DNA of 64,000 nucleotides. Source: Vagococcus martis (GTDB lineage: Bacteria > Bacillota > Bacilli > Lactobacillales > Vagococcaceae). Location: the NCBI RefSeq assembly GCF_002026305.1, contig NZ_MVAB01000001.1, forward strand, positions 248,001 through 312,000, in the 5' to 3' direction. The translations under genes and the position numbers were made by a program. Shown in pieces: positions 11,568-19,712 of the stretch (position 1 is its first letter; the number at the start of each line of letters is the position of its first letter). Below the pieces are notes generated by a model. The model worked only from the letters and a program-made list of their open reading frames with translations. It was not told where the DNA came from and did no database searches.

Positions 11568-12215
11568 ATGATAATTGATACAACGTTAATGATTGAGTCA
11601 ATTCCTTTTGTATTAAAAGGATTGCCCTATACTTTGTTGATCAGTATCGCATCATTTTTACTAGGTTCTGTTTTAGCCAGTATGATTTACCTGTTAAGAC
11701 TATTAAACAATAAGATCATCAATGCTATTTTAATCGTCTACTCTTCATTTTTTAGAGGAATTCCGGCGATTGTATTGCTCTTTGCTCTTTATTTTGGTTT
11801 ACCTATGCAAATTAATCCCGTCCTAGCGAGTATTCTCTGTTTTGGACTAACAAGTAGTGCCTTTTTATCTGAAATATTTAAAAGTGCGATGCATAGCGTG
11901 AATCATGGGCAATGGGAAGCCTCACGAGCACTTGGTATGAAAAAAACGTTAATCGTCAAAGACATCATCATGCCACAAGCTATTCGAATTGCCATTGCTC
12001 CTATGAGTAATGTTGCCATAGATTTAGTTAAAGGCTCATCTCTTGCAGCCATGATTACCGTGACAGATATTTTCCAACAAGCTAAAATTATTGGTGGGAG
12101 AGAATTTAACTTCTTATCCATGTACTTTTTAGTTGCTTGTATCTACTGGATTTTATGTATTTTGATTGAAAAAATCCAATACAGTCTAGAAAAAAGATTT
12201 CCAATATTGTCATAG
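11568..12215 (+). CDS. amino-acid ABC transporter permease
   Basis: Membrane component of a polar amino-acid uptake transporter. 215 residues, about five membrane helices. The EAA loop, which contacts the ATPase, reads EASRALGMKKTLIVKDIIMPQAIRIA (shown in two parts: EASRALGMKKT, then IMPQAIRIA). It starts 2 bases after the binding-protein stop. Unusually, no ATPase gene follows: a terminator comes next, then an unrelated surface protein on the other strand. Confidence 0.93.
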   Translation: MIIDTTLMIESIPFVLKGLPYTLLISIASFLLGSVLASMIYLLRLLNNKIINAILIVYSSFFRGIPAIVLLFALYFGLPMQINPVLASILCFGLTSSAFLSEIFKSAMHSVNHGQWEASRALGMKKTLIVKDIIMPQAIRIAIAPMSNVAIDLVKGSSLAAMITVTDIFQQAKIIGGREFNFLSMYFLVACIYWILCILIEKIQYSLEKRFPILS

Positions 12216-12271
12216 AAACAAAGTATGTGCACAAAACAAAGCACCCGAAATAACAAGGTAAATAAAAAATT

Positions 12272-12311
12272 ACTCTCTATTGAATTTACGAATTAGTAGA
12301 GAGTTTTTTTA
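12272..12311 (+). terminator. terminator after the ABC binding protein/permease pair
   Basis: Stem 12272-12279 with 12297-12304 (ACTCTCTA/TAGAGAGT), followed by seven T. It closes the two-gene operon before any ATPase gene. Confidence 0.8.
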
Positions 12312-12473
12312 TAGGAATATAGAGAACAAAACCTTTCATTTCACTCTATAGACCGACTTGTTCTACTCTTATGAACTAAAAAATGGTCAATATTGTTGCG
12401 AAACCTGAAATCAAAAATTAGGCTATAAACACCCGATAACATATCAGAAATTTATAACCTAAAAATACTGTTT

Positions 12474-14132
12474 TTATTTTAGCTTCACCTTGATTCCTAC
12501 CCCTAACATTGACATCAATAATCCTAAACTAATCATCAATCCATTCGATTTGTTATCAGATGTTTTCGGCAAACTTTTTTGCGTTCCGATACTTGTCTCT
12601 ATTTGCTTTTGCCCATAAGTAGTATTATTTACCGGTGTTTTAATCTGATTATCAATGACAACATCCTGTTTCATCAATTCATTTTTAATTGGTAAGTTAA
12701 TCCCTGTTAGTATTTCTACTTCACTTGGTTCCTCTACTTCACTTGGTTCCTCTACTTCACTTGGTTCCTCTACTTCACTTGGTTCCTCTACTTCACTTGG
12801 TGATGACACTAAAACATTATTCTGATTAAGTTTCAAAGAATCCACCAATTTCGCTTTATCATTATCTGTTCTTACCACAAATTGGATATTATTAATATCT
12901 GTATAAGACGAGAAATTTAATGCTTCTTCAGAAATCGATAAATCTGATGCAAAAAAACTAACCGATGTTAAACTAGAAAGATCTCCACCCATAAACCCAT
13001 TAAAAATATCCTTTGTTCCATTGCCAAATTTTATATAATTTAAACCACTTAATTCATAAAAAGGATTTTTACCATATGATACAACAGAATCCGGTATTGT
13101 TAAGCTTTTCAAATTAGGAATACTATAAAATGCTAAACGGCCAATGTGCTCAATTTTATTTCCCAGTGATACTTCTTCTAATTTCAACATATTTTTGAAA
13201 GCTAAATTATCAATTTTTTGTACATTGTTATTTAAACTAATCTTTTTTAAACCAGTATTATATTCAAATGCATTTTCACTAATTAAAGTCACAGTATCTG
13301 GAACAACGTATTCCCTTGCATATTTATCAGCAGGATACGTGATTAATTCTGTTTGATTTTTATTAAATAATACGCCTTCATTTGATGAATACACTTGATT
13401 CTCATCATCAACTGAAATATCTTCTAGCGCAATTGCACCTGAAAAAGGAAATGCACCAATAGTGGTCACATTTTTCGGCAAATAGAATGAACGTAATTTT
13501 TTATTTGTTCTAAAAGCTCCCTCACCAATAGATTCCAATTTAGACGCTTTCGAAATATCAAAGGAAGATAAACTGTGATTAAATGTAAAAGCATTCTTTC
13601 CAATAGTTGTTACTGAGTCTGGTAAAGAAAATTGAGTTAACCCTGAAAAAGCAAACGCATTATCGCCGATTAATGTTAATTGGCTTTCTTTTGGAAACGA
13701 AACGGACATTAAATTAATAGCACTATAAAATGCTTTGTCTTCTATTTTCCTAATACTACTTGGCAATGAAAGAGTTTCAACATTGGAACCTGCTTCAGCA
13801 ATTTGACCCGCCTCATCCTCATACGTTGTAAAAGCAAAACTCCCTATGCTAGTAACTGCATACTCCTTTCCATTAAATTCAACATATGGAGGGATGATAA
13901 TATTAGTCGATAAATTCGGAATAGGCTGTTCACCGTCTCCCACCTGAACTTCTAATTCTTCATGTTGATCACTAATAACTTTATAAACAACACCTTGATG
14001 ATCTTTAAATAAGGTGGGCTTTTCCTGTTCAAATAAAGCAATTTCATCTATATTGTCATGTGCCTCTACCAAATAACTATCCATGTGGCATCCAACTAAA
14101 ATCAACGTGCTAAATAATAAAACTTTTTTCAT
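12474..14132 (-). CDS. BspA-like leucine-rich-repeat surface protein with sorting signal
   Basis: 552 residues, cell surface. The N-terminal signal peptide ends in a lipobox-like LVGC (Cys15). Residues about 75-400 are BspA/TpLRR repeats (pattern L.IP.SV..IG..AF), often involved in binding host or surface ligands. A short acidic stretch of tandem SEVEEP hexapeptides follows at about 440-470, then LPKTS, a hydrophobic helix and a basic tail (KVKLK), i.e. a sortase-type anchor with S replacing the usual G. Having both a lipobox and a sorting signal is odd. Good ribosome site AAAAGGAGAAG. The ligand is unknown. Confidence 0.85.
   Translation of the reverse strand: MKKVLLFSTLILVGCHMDSYLVEAHDNIDEIALFEQEKPTLFKDHQGVVYKVISDQHEELEVQVGDGEQPIPNLSTNIIIPPYVEFNGKEYAVTSIGSFAFTTYEDEAGQIAEAGSNVETLSLPSSIRKIEDKAFYSAINLMSVSFPKESQLTLIGDNAFAFSGLTQFSLPDSVTTIGKNAFTFNHSLSSFDISKASKLESIGEGAFRTNKKLRSFYLPKNVTTIGAFPFSGAIALEDISVDDENQVYSSNEGVLFNKNQTELITYPADKYAREYVVPDTVTLISENAFEYNTGLKKISLNNNVQKIDNLAFKNMLKLEEVSLGNKIEHIGRLAFYSIPNLKSLTIPDSVVSYGKNPFYELSGLNYIKFGNGTKDIFNGFMGGDLSSLTSVSFFASDLSISEEALNFSSYTDINNIQFVVRTDNDKAKLVDSLKLNQNNVLVSSPSEVEEPSEVEEPSEVEEPSEVEEPSEVEILTGINLPIKNELMKQDVVIDNQIKTPVNNTTYGQKQIETSIGTQKSLPKTSDNKSNGLMISLGLLMSMLGVGIKVKLK
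12716..12800 (-). repeat. 18-bp tandem repeat encoding SEVEEP
   Basis: Four exact copies of an 18-base unit (CTACTTCACTTGGTTCCT on the plus strand) plus a 13-base partial copy. They encode consecutive SEVEEP hexapeptides in the surface-protein spacer. Perfect identity between copies suggests recent slippage and likely length variation between strains. Confidence 0.95.
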
Positions 14133-14251
14133 TTCTTCTCCTTTTTAGGTATACCTAATTTTTTATTTTTGTTAAGCTAAATTATAACTGTTTAAAAAAT
14201 CAAGTCAAGTATTTAAAAATGAATATTTTAAAAAAACTTCGTATATAATAA

Positions 14252-14299
14252 AAAACTCTTGTTACCAATGGCATTGAGATACCATCTAACAAGAGTTTT
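14252..14299 (-). terminator. terminator of the sucrose PTS gene
   Basis: Perfect 13-bp arms at 14252-14264 and 14287-14299 (AAAACTCTTGTTA/TAACAAGAGTTTT), giving A/T tails on both sides. It is placed just after the sucrose PTS stop codon and could act in both directions. Confidence 0.85.
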
Positions 14300-14303
14300 A
14301 ATA

Positions 14304-16268
14304 TTATTCTGTTGGTTGAGTCACTACTAAAATATCTTCTTTAGCAGACACTTCTTTTTTATCTAAAGCTTCAACACTACTAAAGGCATTTGTGTTTGTC
14401 ACAATCATCATGACTGTTGAATCATAACCTTTTTCTTTCAATACTTCTAAATCAACCGTTCCTAGTAAATCACCTTTTTTGACGATGTCACCAGTTGTTT
14501 TTTCAGTCGTAAATCCTTCACCATTTAGTTGAACCGTATCAATCCCAATGTGGATTAGAACTTCTGCGTGTTTGTCCGACATAATACCATAAGCATGTTT
14601 AGAGTCGTACACAACAGTTAGTTCACCATCAACAGGCGAGTACACTTTACCATCTGTTGGTAAAATCGCAATTCCTTTACCCATCAATTCTTGTGAAAAT
14701 ACTGGATCGTTCACATCTTTCAATTGAACCACTTCACCAGTGATAGGTGCTTCTATTACATCATCTTGTACTGATTCAACTACTTCTTCAGGGTCTTCGT
14801 TGATTTCAACTGCTACATTATCAGATGTTTGTGTCGGTGTTGCTTCTGCAAGTAAATGACTATTTTTCTTACCATATAGATAAGTCGTGATAAATGCTAC
14901 TACAACACTGATGACAATTCCAATCAAGTAATAAGGAATTGATTTTGGTGCGATCGAGATAAACCCAATCACACTAGCTGGCCCCATAGCCACTGCTAAT
15001 ACATGGAAGAAACCAATAAAAGTTGTTGCCACACCTGAAGCAATCATCGCACAGATAAATGGGAATTTAAGTTTTAAGTTAACCCCAAAAATAGCTGGCT
15101 CTGTGATACCTAATAGAGCTGAAATACTTGCTGATGTTGCTAAACTTTTTTGTTTTTCATTTTTTGTTAAGAACATAATCGCTAATGCTGCCCCACCTTG
15201 AGCAACGTTTGCCATAGAAGCAACTGGGAAAATAAAAGATCCGCCCGTTTTCGCTACATCGGCTAACAGAGTTGTCTCGATAGCTGGGAAACTTTGATGC
15301 AAGCCAGTGATAACAATTGGAGAGTAGAATAGTCCGAAAATACCTAATCCAATAGCACCAGTTGTGTCATACAACCAAACTAAAGAATCTGTTAACCCAT
15401 CAGAAAATCCTCTCATAACAGGTCCAACAAAAGTAAATGTCAAAAATCCTGTGATAATCAATGCTAACATCGGTGTAAATGTAAAATCAAAGGCATTTGA
15501 GATATGTTTATGGAAGAACTTCTCTAATGTCGCTAAAATCCATGAAACTGCTAAAACTGGTAATACAGAACCTTGATATCCGGCTTGAGCCACATCCATA
15601 CCAAAAATATGCCAATAGTTCATCGTACCATCTGCAATCGCATTTGCCACACCATAACCATTTACCAAGTCTGGCATAACCATCGCCATACCCATCGCTG
15701 CCCCTAGATAAGGGTTACCACCAAATCGTTTTGTGGCAGAAAAACCAACAAGGATTGGCAAGAATGCAAATGGTGCTGATGCTAATAAATTAATAATTCC
15801 GGCATAATCTTCTAAAACAGGATACATTTGGACAACTGATTGTGCACCAAATAAGTTTTCAGCTGTTAAGACATTGTTTAATGCCATTAACAAACCACCC
15901 GCAACTAACGCAGGAACGATTGGCACAAAAATGTCAGATAAAACTTTGATAAACGTCATAACAGGATTTTGTTTTTTATCTGATACAGCTTCTTCCTTCA
16001 CATCAGACGTTGACACTTCTTTCACATTTGTGATTGCAACAAGTTCTTTGTAAACCTTGTCCACATCTCCTGCCCCAATAATAATTTGAAACTGACCATT
16101 AACCTCAAATGTTCCCTTGACTGCGTCGATATTATCAAGAGCCACCTGATTAACTTTTCCAGAATCTTTTAATACTAACCTCAAACGTGTAGCACAATGA
16201 GCTGCAGCTTGTAAATTACCTTTTCCTAAGGCATCACTAATCTCTTGTGCGACTTTTTTGTAATCCAT
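14304..16268 (-). CDS. scrA: sucrose-type PTS transporter EIIBCA
   Basis: Membrane phosphotransferase permease that imports and phosphorylates a sugar, here probably sucrose. Start at ATG 16268 (MDYKKVAQEI) with GGAGGAG 6 bases upstream, giving 654 residues. EIIB is first, with phosphorylated Cys25 (AAHCATRLRL). EIIC follows with about ten helices and GITEPAIFGVNLKLKFPF. EIIA is C-terminal, with active His573 (VLIHIGIDTVQLNG). Substrate is inferred from the divergent sucrose-6-phosphate hydrolase and LacI-type regulator, which share an operator region with it. Confidence 0.92.
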   Translation of the reverse strand: MDYKKVAQEISDALGKGNLQAAAHCATRLRLVLKDSGKVNQVALDNIDAVKGTFEVNGQFQIIIGAGDVDKVYKELVAITNVKEVSTSDVKEEAVSDKKQNPVMTFIKVLSDIFVPIVPALVAGGLLMALNNVLTAENLFGAQSVVQMYPVLEDYAGIINLLASAPFAFLPILVGFSATKRFGGNPYLGAAMGMAMVMPDLVNGYGVANAIADGTMNYWHIFGMDVAQAGYQGSVLPVLAVSWILATLEKFFHKHISNAFDFTFTPMLALIITGFLTFTFVGPVMRGFSDGLTDSLVWLYDTTGAIGLGIFGLFYSPIVITGLHQSFPAIETTLLADVAKTGGSFIFPVASMANVAQGGAALAIMFLTKNEKQKSLATSASISALLGITEPAIFGVNLKLKFPFICAMIASGVATTFIGFFHVLAVAMGPASVIGFISIAPKSIPYYLIGIVISVVVAFITTYLYGKKNSHLLAEATPTQTSDNVAVEINEDPEEVVESVQDDVIEAPITGEVVQLKDVNDPVFSQELMGKGIAILPTDGKVYSPVDGELTVVYDSKHAYGIMSDKHAEVLIHIGIDTVQLNGEGFTTEKTTGDIVKKGDLLGTVDLEVLKEKGYDSTVMMIVTNTNAFSSVEALDKKEVSAKEDILVVTQPTE

Positions 16269-16320
16269 CGTTTCTCCTCCTACAAAAATGTTTATGATTG
16301 AAATCGCTTTTCTTGATAAA

Positions 16321-16349
16321 ATTATGTCATCTTTCTTTCTAAATGTCAA
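16321..16349 (-). promoter_or_regulatory. scrA promoter
   Basis: On the minus strand TTGACA (16349-16344), a 17-base spacer and CATAAT (16326-16321): a near-consensus vegetative promoter about 50 bases upstream of the scrA start. The -35 box is the first half of the operator at 16344-16359, so repressor binding would block polymerase. Confidence 0.85.
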
Positions 16350-16359
16350 ACGTTTATCA
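16344..16359. promoter_or_regulatory. ScrR-type operator, scrA side
   Basis: TGTCAAACGTTTATCA is an imperfect palindrome centred on CG, as bound by LacI-family regulators. A mirror-image copy lies at 16411-16426. Both contain a TGTCAA/TTGACA half site that is also a -35 box. Assignment to the adjacent LacI-type regulator is by context. Confidence 0.8.
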
Positions 16360-16410
16360 AAATATTTTTATTATTATTTTATAACATTTATATAATAACG
16401 TTTATGTAAT

Positions 16411-16426
16411 TGTTATACGTTTGACA
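16411..16426. promoter_or_regulatory. ScrR-type operator, hydrolase side
   Basis: TGTTATACGTTTGACA, the inverted counterpart of the operator at 16344-16359. Its last six bases are the -35 box of the hydrolase promoter. The centre-to-centre distance is about 67 bases. A weaker related sequence (AATAACGTTTATGTAA) lies between them near 16395-16410. Confidence 0.8.
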
Positions 16427-16449
16427 ATTTATAACAAATACCTTACTAT
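16421..16449 (+). promoter_or_regulatory. promoter of the sucrose hydrolase-regulator operon
   Basis: TTGACA (16421-16426), 17 bases, TACTAT (16444-16449), then the GGGAGG ribosome site and ATG 16484. Strong match to the vegetative consensus, with the -35 box inside the operator. Confidence 0.85.
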
Positions 16450-16483
16450 TTATGTATCGAACACGCTTACTGGGAGGATAATT

Positions 16484-17962
16484 ATGGCATTAAAAAGAGA
16501 ATGGACAACACCTGAAAGATATCGTCATTACAATGATTGGGAGACAGAATACATTGATGAACTAGTTGATACAGTCACAAACTCTCCCTGGAGATTAGGG
16601 TTTCATGTACAACCAAAAACCGGACTATTAAATGATCCAAACGGCTTTTCTTATTTCAATGGAAAATGGCAACTATTTTATCAAGCTTACCCCATTGGCC
16701 CTGTTCACGGGGTAAAATCTTGGGCTCATTTAACATCAACAAACTTACTTGATTGGGAATATCAAGGGTTAGCCTTACAACCTGATATGGCTTTTGATAG
16801 TCATGGTGTCTACTCAGGCTCAGCTTTTCCTGTTGACGACAAACTATTACTTGCGTATACGGGAAATGTTAGAGATGAAGATTGGGGCCGTCATTCTTAT
16901 CAATTAGGTGCCTATCTTTCAAAAGATAATTCTATCGAAAAATTTGATAAACCTTTAATTTCTGAACCACCAAAAGGCTACACTCACGAGTTTAGAGACC
17001 CACAAATCATTCCGTTTCATGATGAATACTTATTAGTTATTGGTGGTCAAACAAAAGAAAAAGAAGGAAAAGCTCTGACATATTCAAGTCATGATTTAAA
17101 ACACTGGACACTAAATGGTGAGTTACACTTTACTGAGGAACCAATGGGATTCATGGTCGAATGCCCAAATCTTGTTTTTTCTAATGACAAAGCGCTCTTC
17201 ATTTTTTGTCCGCAAGGGTTAGATAAATCAGTTTGTCATTATGACAATATCTACCCGAATATGTATGTCATTGGTGATGAGTACAATCTTGAGAATAATG
17301 CCATCACAAACCCTTCTGCTTTAAAAAATCTAGATGAAGGATTTGATGTGTATGCCACACAAGCATTCAACGCACCAGATGGACGTGCTTTAGCTATTAG
17401 TTGGGTTGGCTTACCTGAAATCGAGTATCCAACTGATGATTTTGGTTGGGCTCATTGTCTCAGTTTAGTCAAAGAATTAACGATAAGAGAAAATGTTCTT
17501 TATCAACAACCTGCACAAGAATACAAAGAACTGAGAACCACTCAAACTGACTTTACAGAAGTCAACACAATTAATTACGAGGCAAAATCAGCTCGTTACG
17601 AATTAGTGATTGATTTTAACGACTCAACGAAAGGGTTAATCACACTAATGTCTGATAAAGATGGCACAACTGGATTGACTATTTCCTTTGATACAACTTG
17701 TGGTAAAATGATTATCGACCGAAGTAACGTAGGGGAATCATTTGCAAGTGAATATGGCTTTAAAAGAGAGTTTTCGATTAGTAAAAAACCGCTAACATTA
17801 CAAGTTTATGTAGATGAATCTCTTGTCGAAGTCTTTGTAAATGATGGCGAACAGGTAGCCACAGCTCGTGTGTTTCCTAAAGTAGACAACACCTATATTC
17901 ATGTGGACTCTGATAGCCAAATTGACGCTACTTGCTATAACCTACGTCAAACAAATCAATAA
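16484..17962 (+). CDS. scrB: sucrose-6-phosphate hydrolase (GH32)
   Basis: Splits the sucrose-6-phosphate made by the PTS transporter into glucose-6-phosphate and fructose. I start at ATG 16484 (MALKREWTTPERY), with GGGAGG 7 bases upstream, because the longer in-frame reading would begin inside the promoter. 492 residues. GH32 signatures: the nucleophile Asp51 in LLNDPNGF, the RDP motif in EFRDPQI, and the acid/base Glu in ECPNL. A C-terminal beta-sandwich follows. No signal peptide, so cytoplasmic. It is followed 16 bases later by the regulator gene. Confidence 0.95.
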   Translation: MALKREWTTPERYRHYNDWETEYIDELVDTVTNSPWRLGFHVQPKTGLLNDPNGFSYFNGKWQLFYQAYPIGPVHGVKSWAHLTSTNLLDWEYQGLALQPDMAFDSHGVYSGSAFPVDDKLLLAYTGNVRDEDWGRHSYQLGAYLSKDNSIEKFDKPLISEPPKGYTHEFRDPQIIPFHDEYLLVIGGQTKEKEGKALTYSSHDLKHWTLNGELHFTEEPMGFMVECPNLVFSNDKALFIFCPQGLDKSVCHYDNIYPNMYVIGDEYNLENNAITNPSALKNLDEGFDVYATQAFNAPDGRALAISWVGLPEIEYPTDDFGWAHCLSLVKELTIRENVLYQQPAQEYKELRTTQTDFTEVNTINYEAKSARYELVIDFNDSTKGLITLMSDKDGTTGLTISFDTTCGKMIIDRSNVGESFASEYGFKREFSISKKPLTLQVYVDESLVEVFVNDGEQVATARVFPKVDNTYIHVDSDSQIDATCYNLRQTNQ

Positions 17963-17978
17963 AGGAAGATAACATGAC

Positions 17979-18962
17979 ATGGCAATCAAATTAACTGATG
18001 TGGCAGAAAAAGCTGGTGTTTCACCAACCACTGTATCACGTGTAATCAATAATTATGGTTCACTGAGCCAAAAAACAATTGATAAAGTCAATCAAGCGAT
18101 GAAAGAGTTAAACTATCAACCAAACAGTTTAGCTAGATCACTCCAAGGAAAAAGCACTCAACTAATCGGGTTAATTTTTCCAACGGTATCCAATCCGTTT
18201 TACGGTGAATTGATTGATAAAGTCGAGTCAAAATTATTTGAACGAGGATATAAATGCATCATTTGTGATAGTGCCAACAATAAAGAAAAAGAACGAAACT
18301 ATATTAATATGTTATCGGCAAATAAAGTAGACGGTATTATTGCCGGAGCACATAATTTAGGAATTGCTGAATATGAAAATATCGAGTTACCTATCGTGTC
18401 TTTTGACCGACATTTGGCTGATGGGATTCCAATTGTTGGGAGTGATAATTTTCAAGGTGGCTATCTTGCAACAGAGACTCTATTTCTAAAAGGGGCAAGA
18501 AATATTGCTATTTTAACTGGCTCTCAACGCTCAAACTCACCAACTAATAGACGACTGAATGGGTACCTTTCGTTCATGGAAGAACATCAATTAACGCCTA
18601 AAGTATTTAAGTTTGACCAAAGCTATCAATCAGCCGCCTTAAAAAACATCGAAATCAAACGAATTTTAGAAAACGAAGACATTGATGGGTTGTTTTGCAC
18701 GGATGATTTAACAGCTATCTTAGTTTACAACCAGTGTCAACAACTAGGTATTTCGATTCCTGAAGATATGAAATTGATTGGCTACGATGGAACAAAGTTT
18801 GTCAGAACTTACTTCCCTCAACTAACCACTCTCGCGCAACCAATGACTGATTATGCCGATATCTTAATTGACTTGTTAATGCAACGAATTGATGACGTGG
18901 AGAAAAAATTAGAAGACCATTATTTTTTACCAGTTACTTTTGTACAAGGACAAACAGTTTAA
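17979..18962 (+). CDS. scrR: LacI-family sucrose operon regulator
   Basis: 327 residues. The N-terminal helix-turn-helix and hinge MAIKLTDVAEKAGVSPTTVS...LARSLQG are LacI-type, then a periplasmic-binding-like sensor domain (LIGLIFPTVSNPFYGELI, DGIIAG, CTDDLTAI, GYDGT). It probably represses scrA and its own operon by binding the two palindromes at 16344-16359 and 16411-16426, with relief by a sugar phosphate; target and inducer are inferred from position. A five-base-earlier ATG is out of frame. A terminator hairpin follows immediately. Confidence 0.92.
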   Translation: MAIKLTDVAEKAGVSPTTVSRVINNYGSLSQKTIDKVNQAMKELNYQPNSLARSLQGKSTQLIGLIFPTVSNPFYGELIDKVESKLFERGYKCIICDSANNKEKERNYINMLSANKVDGIIAGAHNLGIAEYENIELPIVSFDRHLADGIPIVGSDNFQGGYLATETLFLKGARNIAILTGSQRSNSPTNRRLNGYLSFMEEHQLTPKVFKFDQSYQSAALKNIEIKRILENEDIDGLFCTDDLTAILVYNQCQQLGISIPEDMKLIGYDGTKFVRTYFPQLTTLAQPMTDYADILIDLLMQRIDDVEKKLEDHYFLPVTFVQGQTV

Positions 18963-18995
18963 AAAAGCATGTAGAACAATCTCTACATGCTTTTT
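18962..18995. terminator. bidirectional terminator between scrR and lutC
   Basis: 14-bp arms at 18962-18975 and 18982-18995 (AAAAAGCATGTAGA/TCTACATGCTTTTT) with A and T tails, placed between the convergent genes scrR and lutC. It can stop transcription from both sides. Confidence 0.88.
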
Positions 18996-19001
18996 GCTTG
19001 T

Positions 19002-19712
19002 TTATAAATCATTTAGTACAACATAATACATTTTTAATGGGCCATGAAGTCCGACAACTAATTGCATTTCAATGTCACCAGAGTTTGAAGGACCTGAAAT
19101 AAAATGAATGGCAGAACCAACTGATTCACCTTTTTCAATTTTTTCAGCAAAATAATTAGCTGCTTGTGTCGAGCGAGCCACAATACTGCTCTTTTTAATC
19201 AACGAGATATAATGTGTTGGTAAAAAGTGTAGTGAACGCCCTTGACCAGGTGCTGTTTCCACTACGATTGAACCAGATTCTGCTAACATAAAATCAGCAT
19301 TAGCAATCACAACATTGGCTTCTTCTGCTTTTTTTATGTTACTATCACGAAACTCTTCTCCCTCATCCCAATAAGAAATAGCAGAACTATATTCTGTTTC
19401 AAGAAAATCTAATAATTCTTTAGAAAAGCGATCATCTCTCGGTAACAAAATATTGCCATTTCCTGATTGTTCAATCAATTTTTTCAATGTACTATGTAAA
19501 TCATTTGATGGAATATCTAACAACTCGGTATGAATATCTTTGACTTTTTCTTTACAAATGCCAAGCAGTTCATCTACATCTTTATCTGCTAGATGCGTTT
19601 GAGGCAAATCATTCACGGGAATATAAGGATGTTCTGCAACATTTAAAGGCGTTGTCCCTAGTTTTTCATGTAAGTTAGCTAAAAATTTATCACGGTTATG
19701 AATATTAGTCAT
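19002..19712 (-). CDS. lutC: lactate utilization protein LutC (LUD domain)
   Basis: Third component of the LutABC L-lactate oxidation complex, which turns L-lactate into pyruvate. Start at ATG 19712 (MTNIHNRDKFLANLHEKLG), overlapping the last 8 bases of lutB, with GGCAGGTG upstream; 236 residues. The LUD domain shows ANADFMLAESGSIVVETAPGQGR (seen as ADFMLAESGSIV, then GQGRSLHFLPTHYI) and HFISGPSNSGDIEMQLVVG. Translationally coupled to lutB. Confidence 0.95.
   Translation of the reverse strand: MTNIHNRDKFLANLHEKLGTTPLNVAEHPYIPVNDLPQTHLADKDVDELLGICKEKVKDIHTELLDIPSNDLHSTLKKLIEQSGNGNILLPRDDRFSKELLDFLETEYSSAISYWDEGEEFRDSNIKKAEEANVVIANADFMLAESGSIVVETAPGQGRSLHFLPTHYISLIKKSSIVARSTQAANYFAEKIEKGESVGSAIHFISGPSNSGDIEMQLVVGLHGPLKMYYVVLNDL

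Noticed and set aside
12716-12800. Short regularly repeated DNA that might suggest a CRISPR array
   Set aside because: The 18-bp units are contiguous without spacers and encode SEVEEP in frame in a surface protein.
16290-16312. Catabolite-responsive element (TTGAAATCGCTTTTCTT) in the scrA leader
   Set aside because: One key C of the consensus is missing and the reverse half is poor; too weak to annotate.
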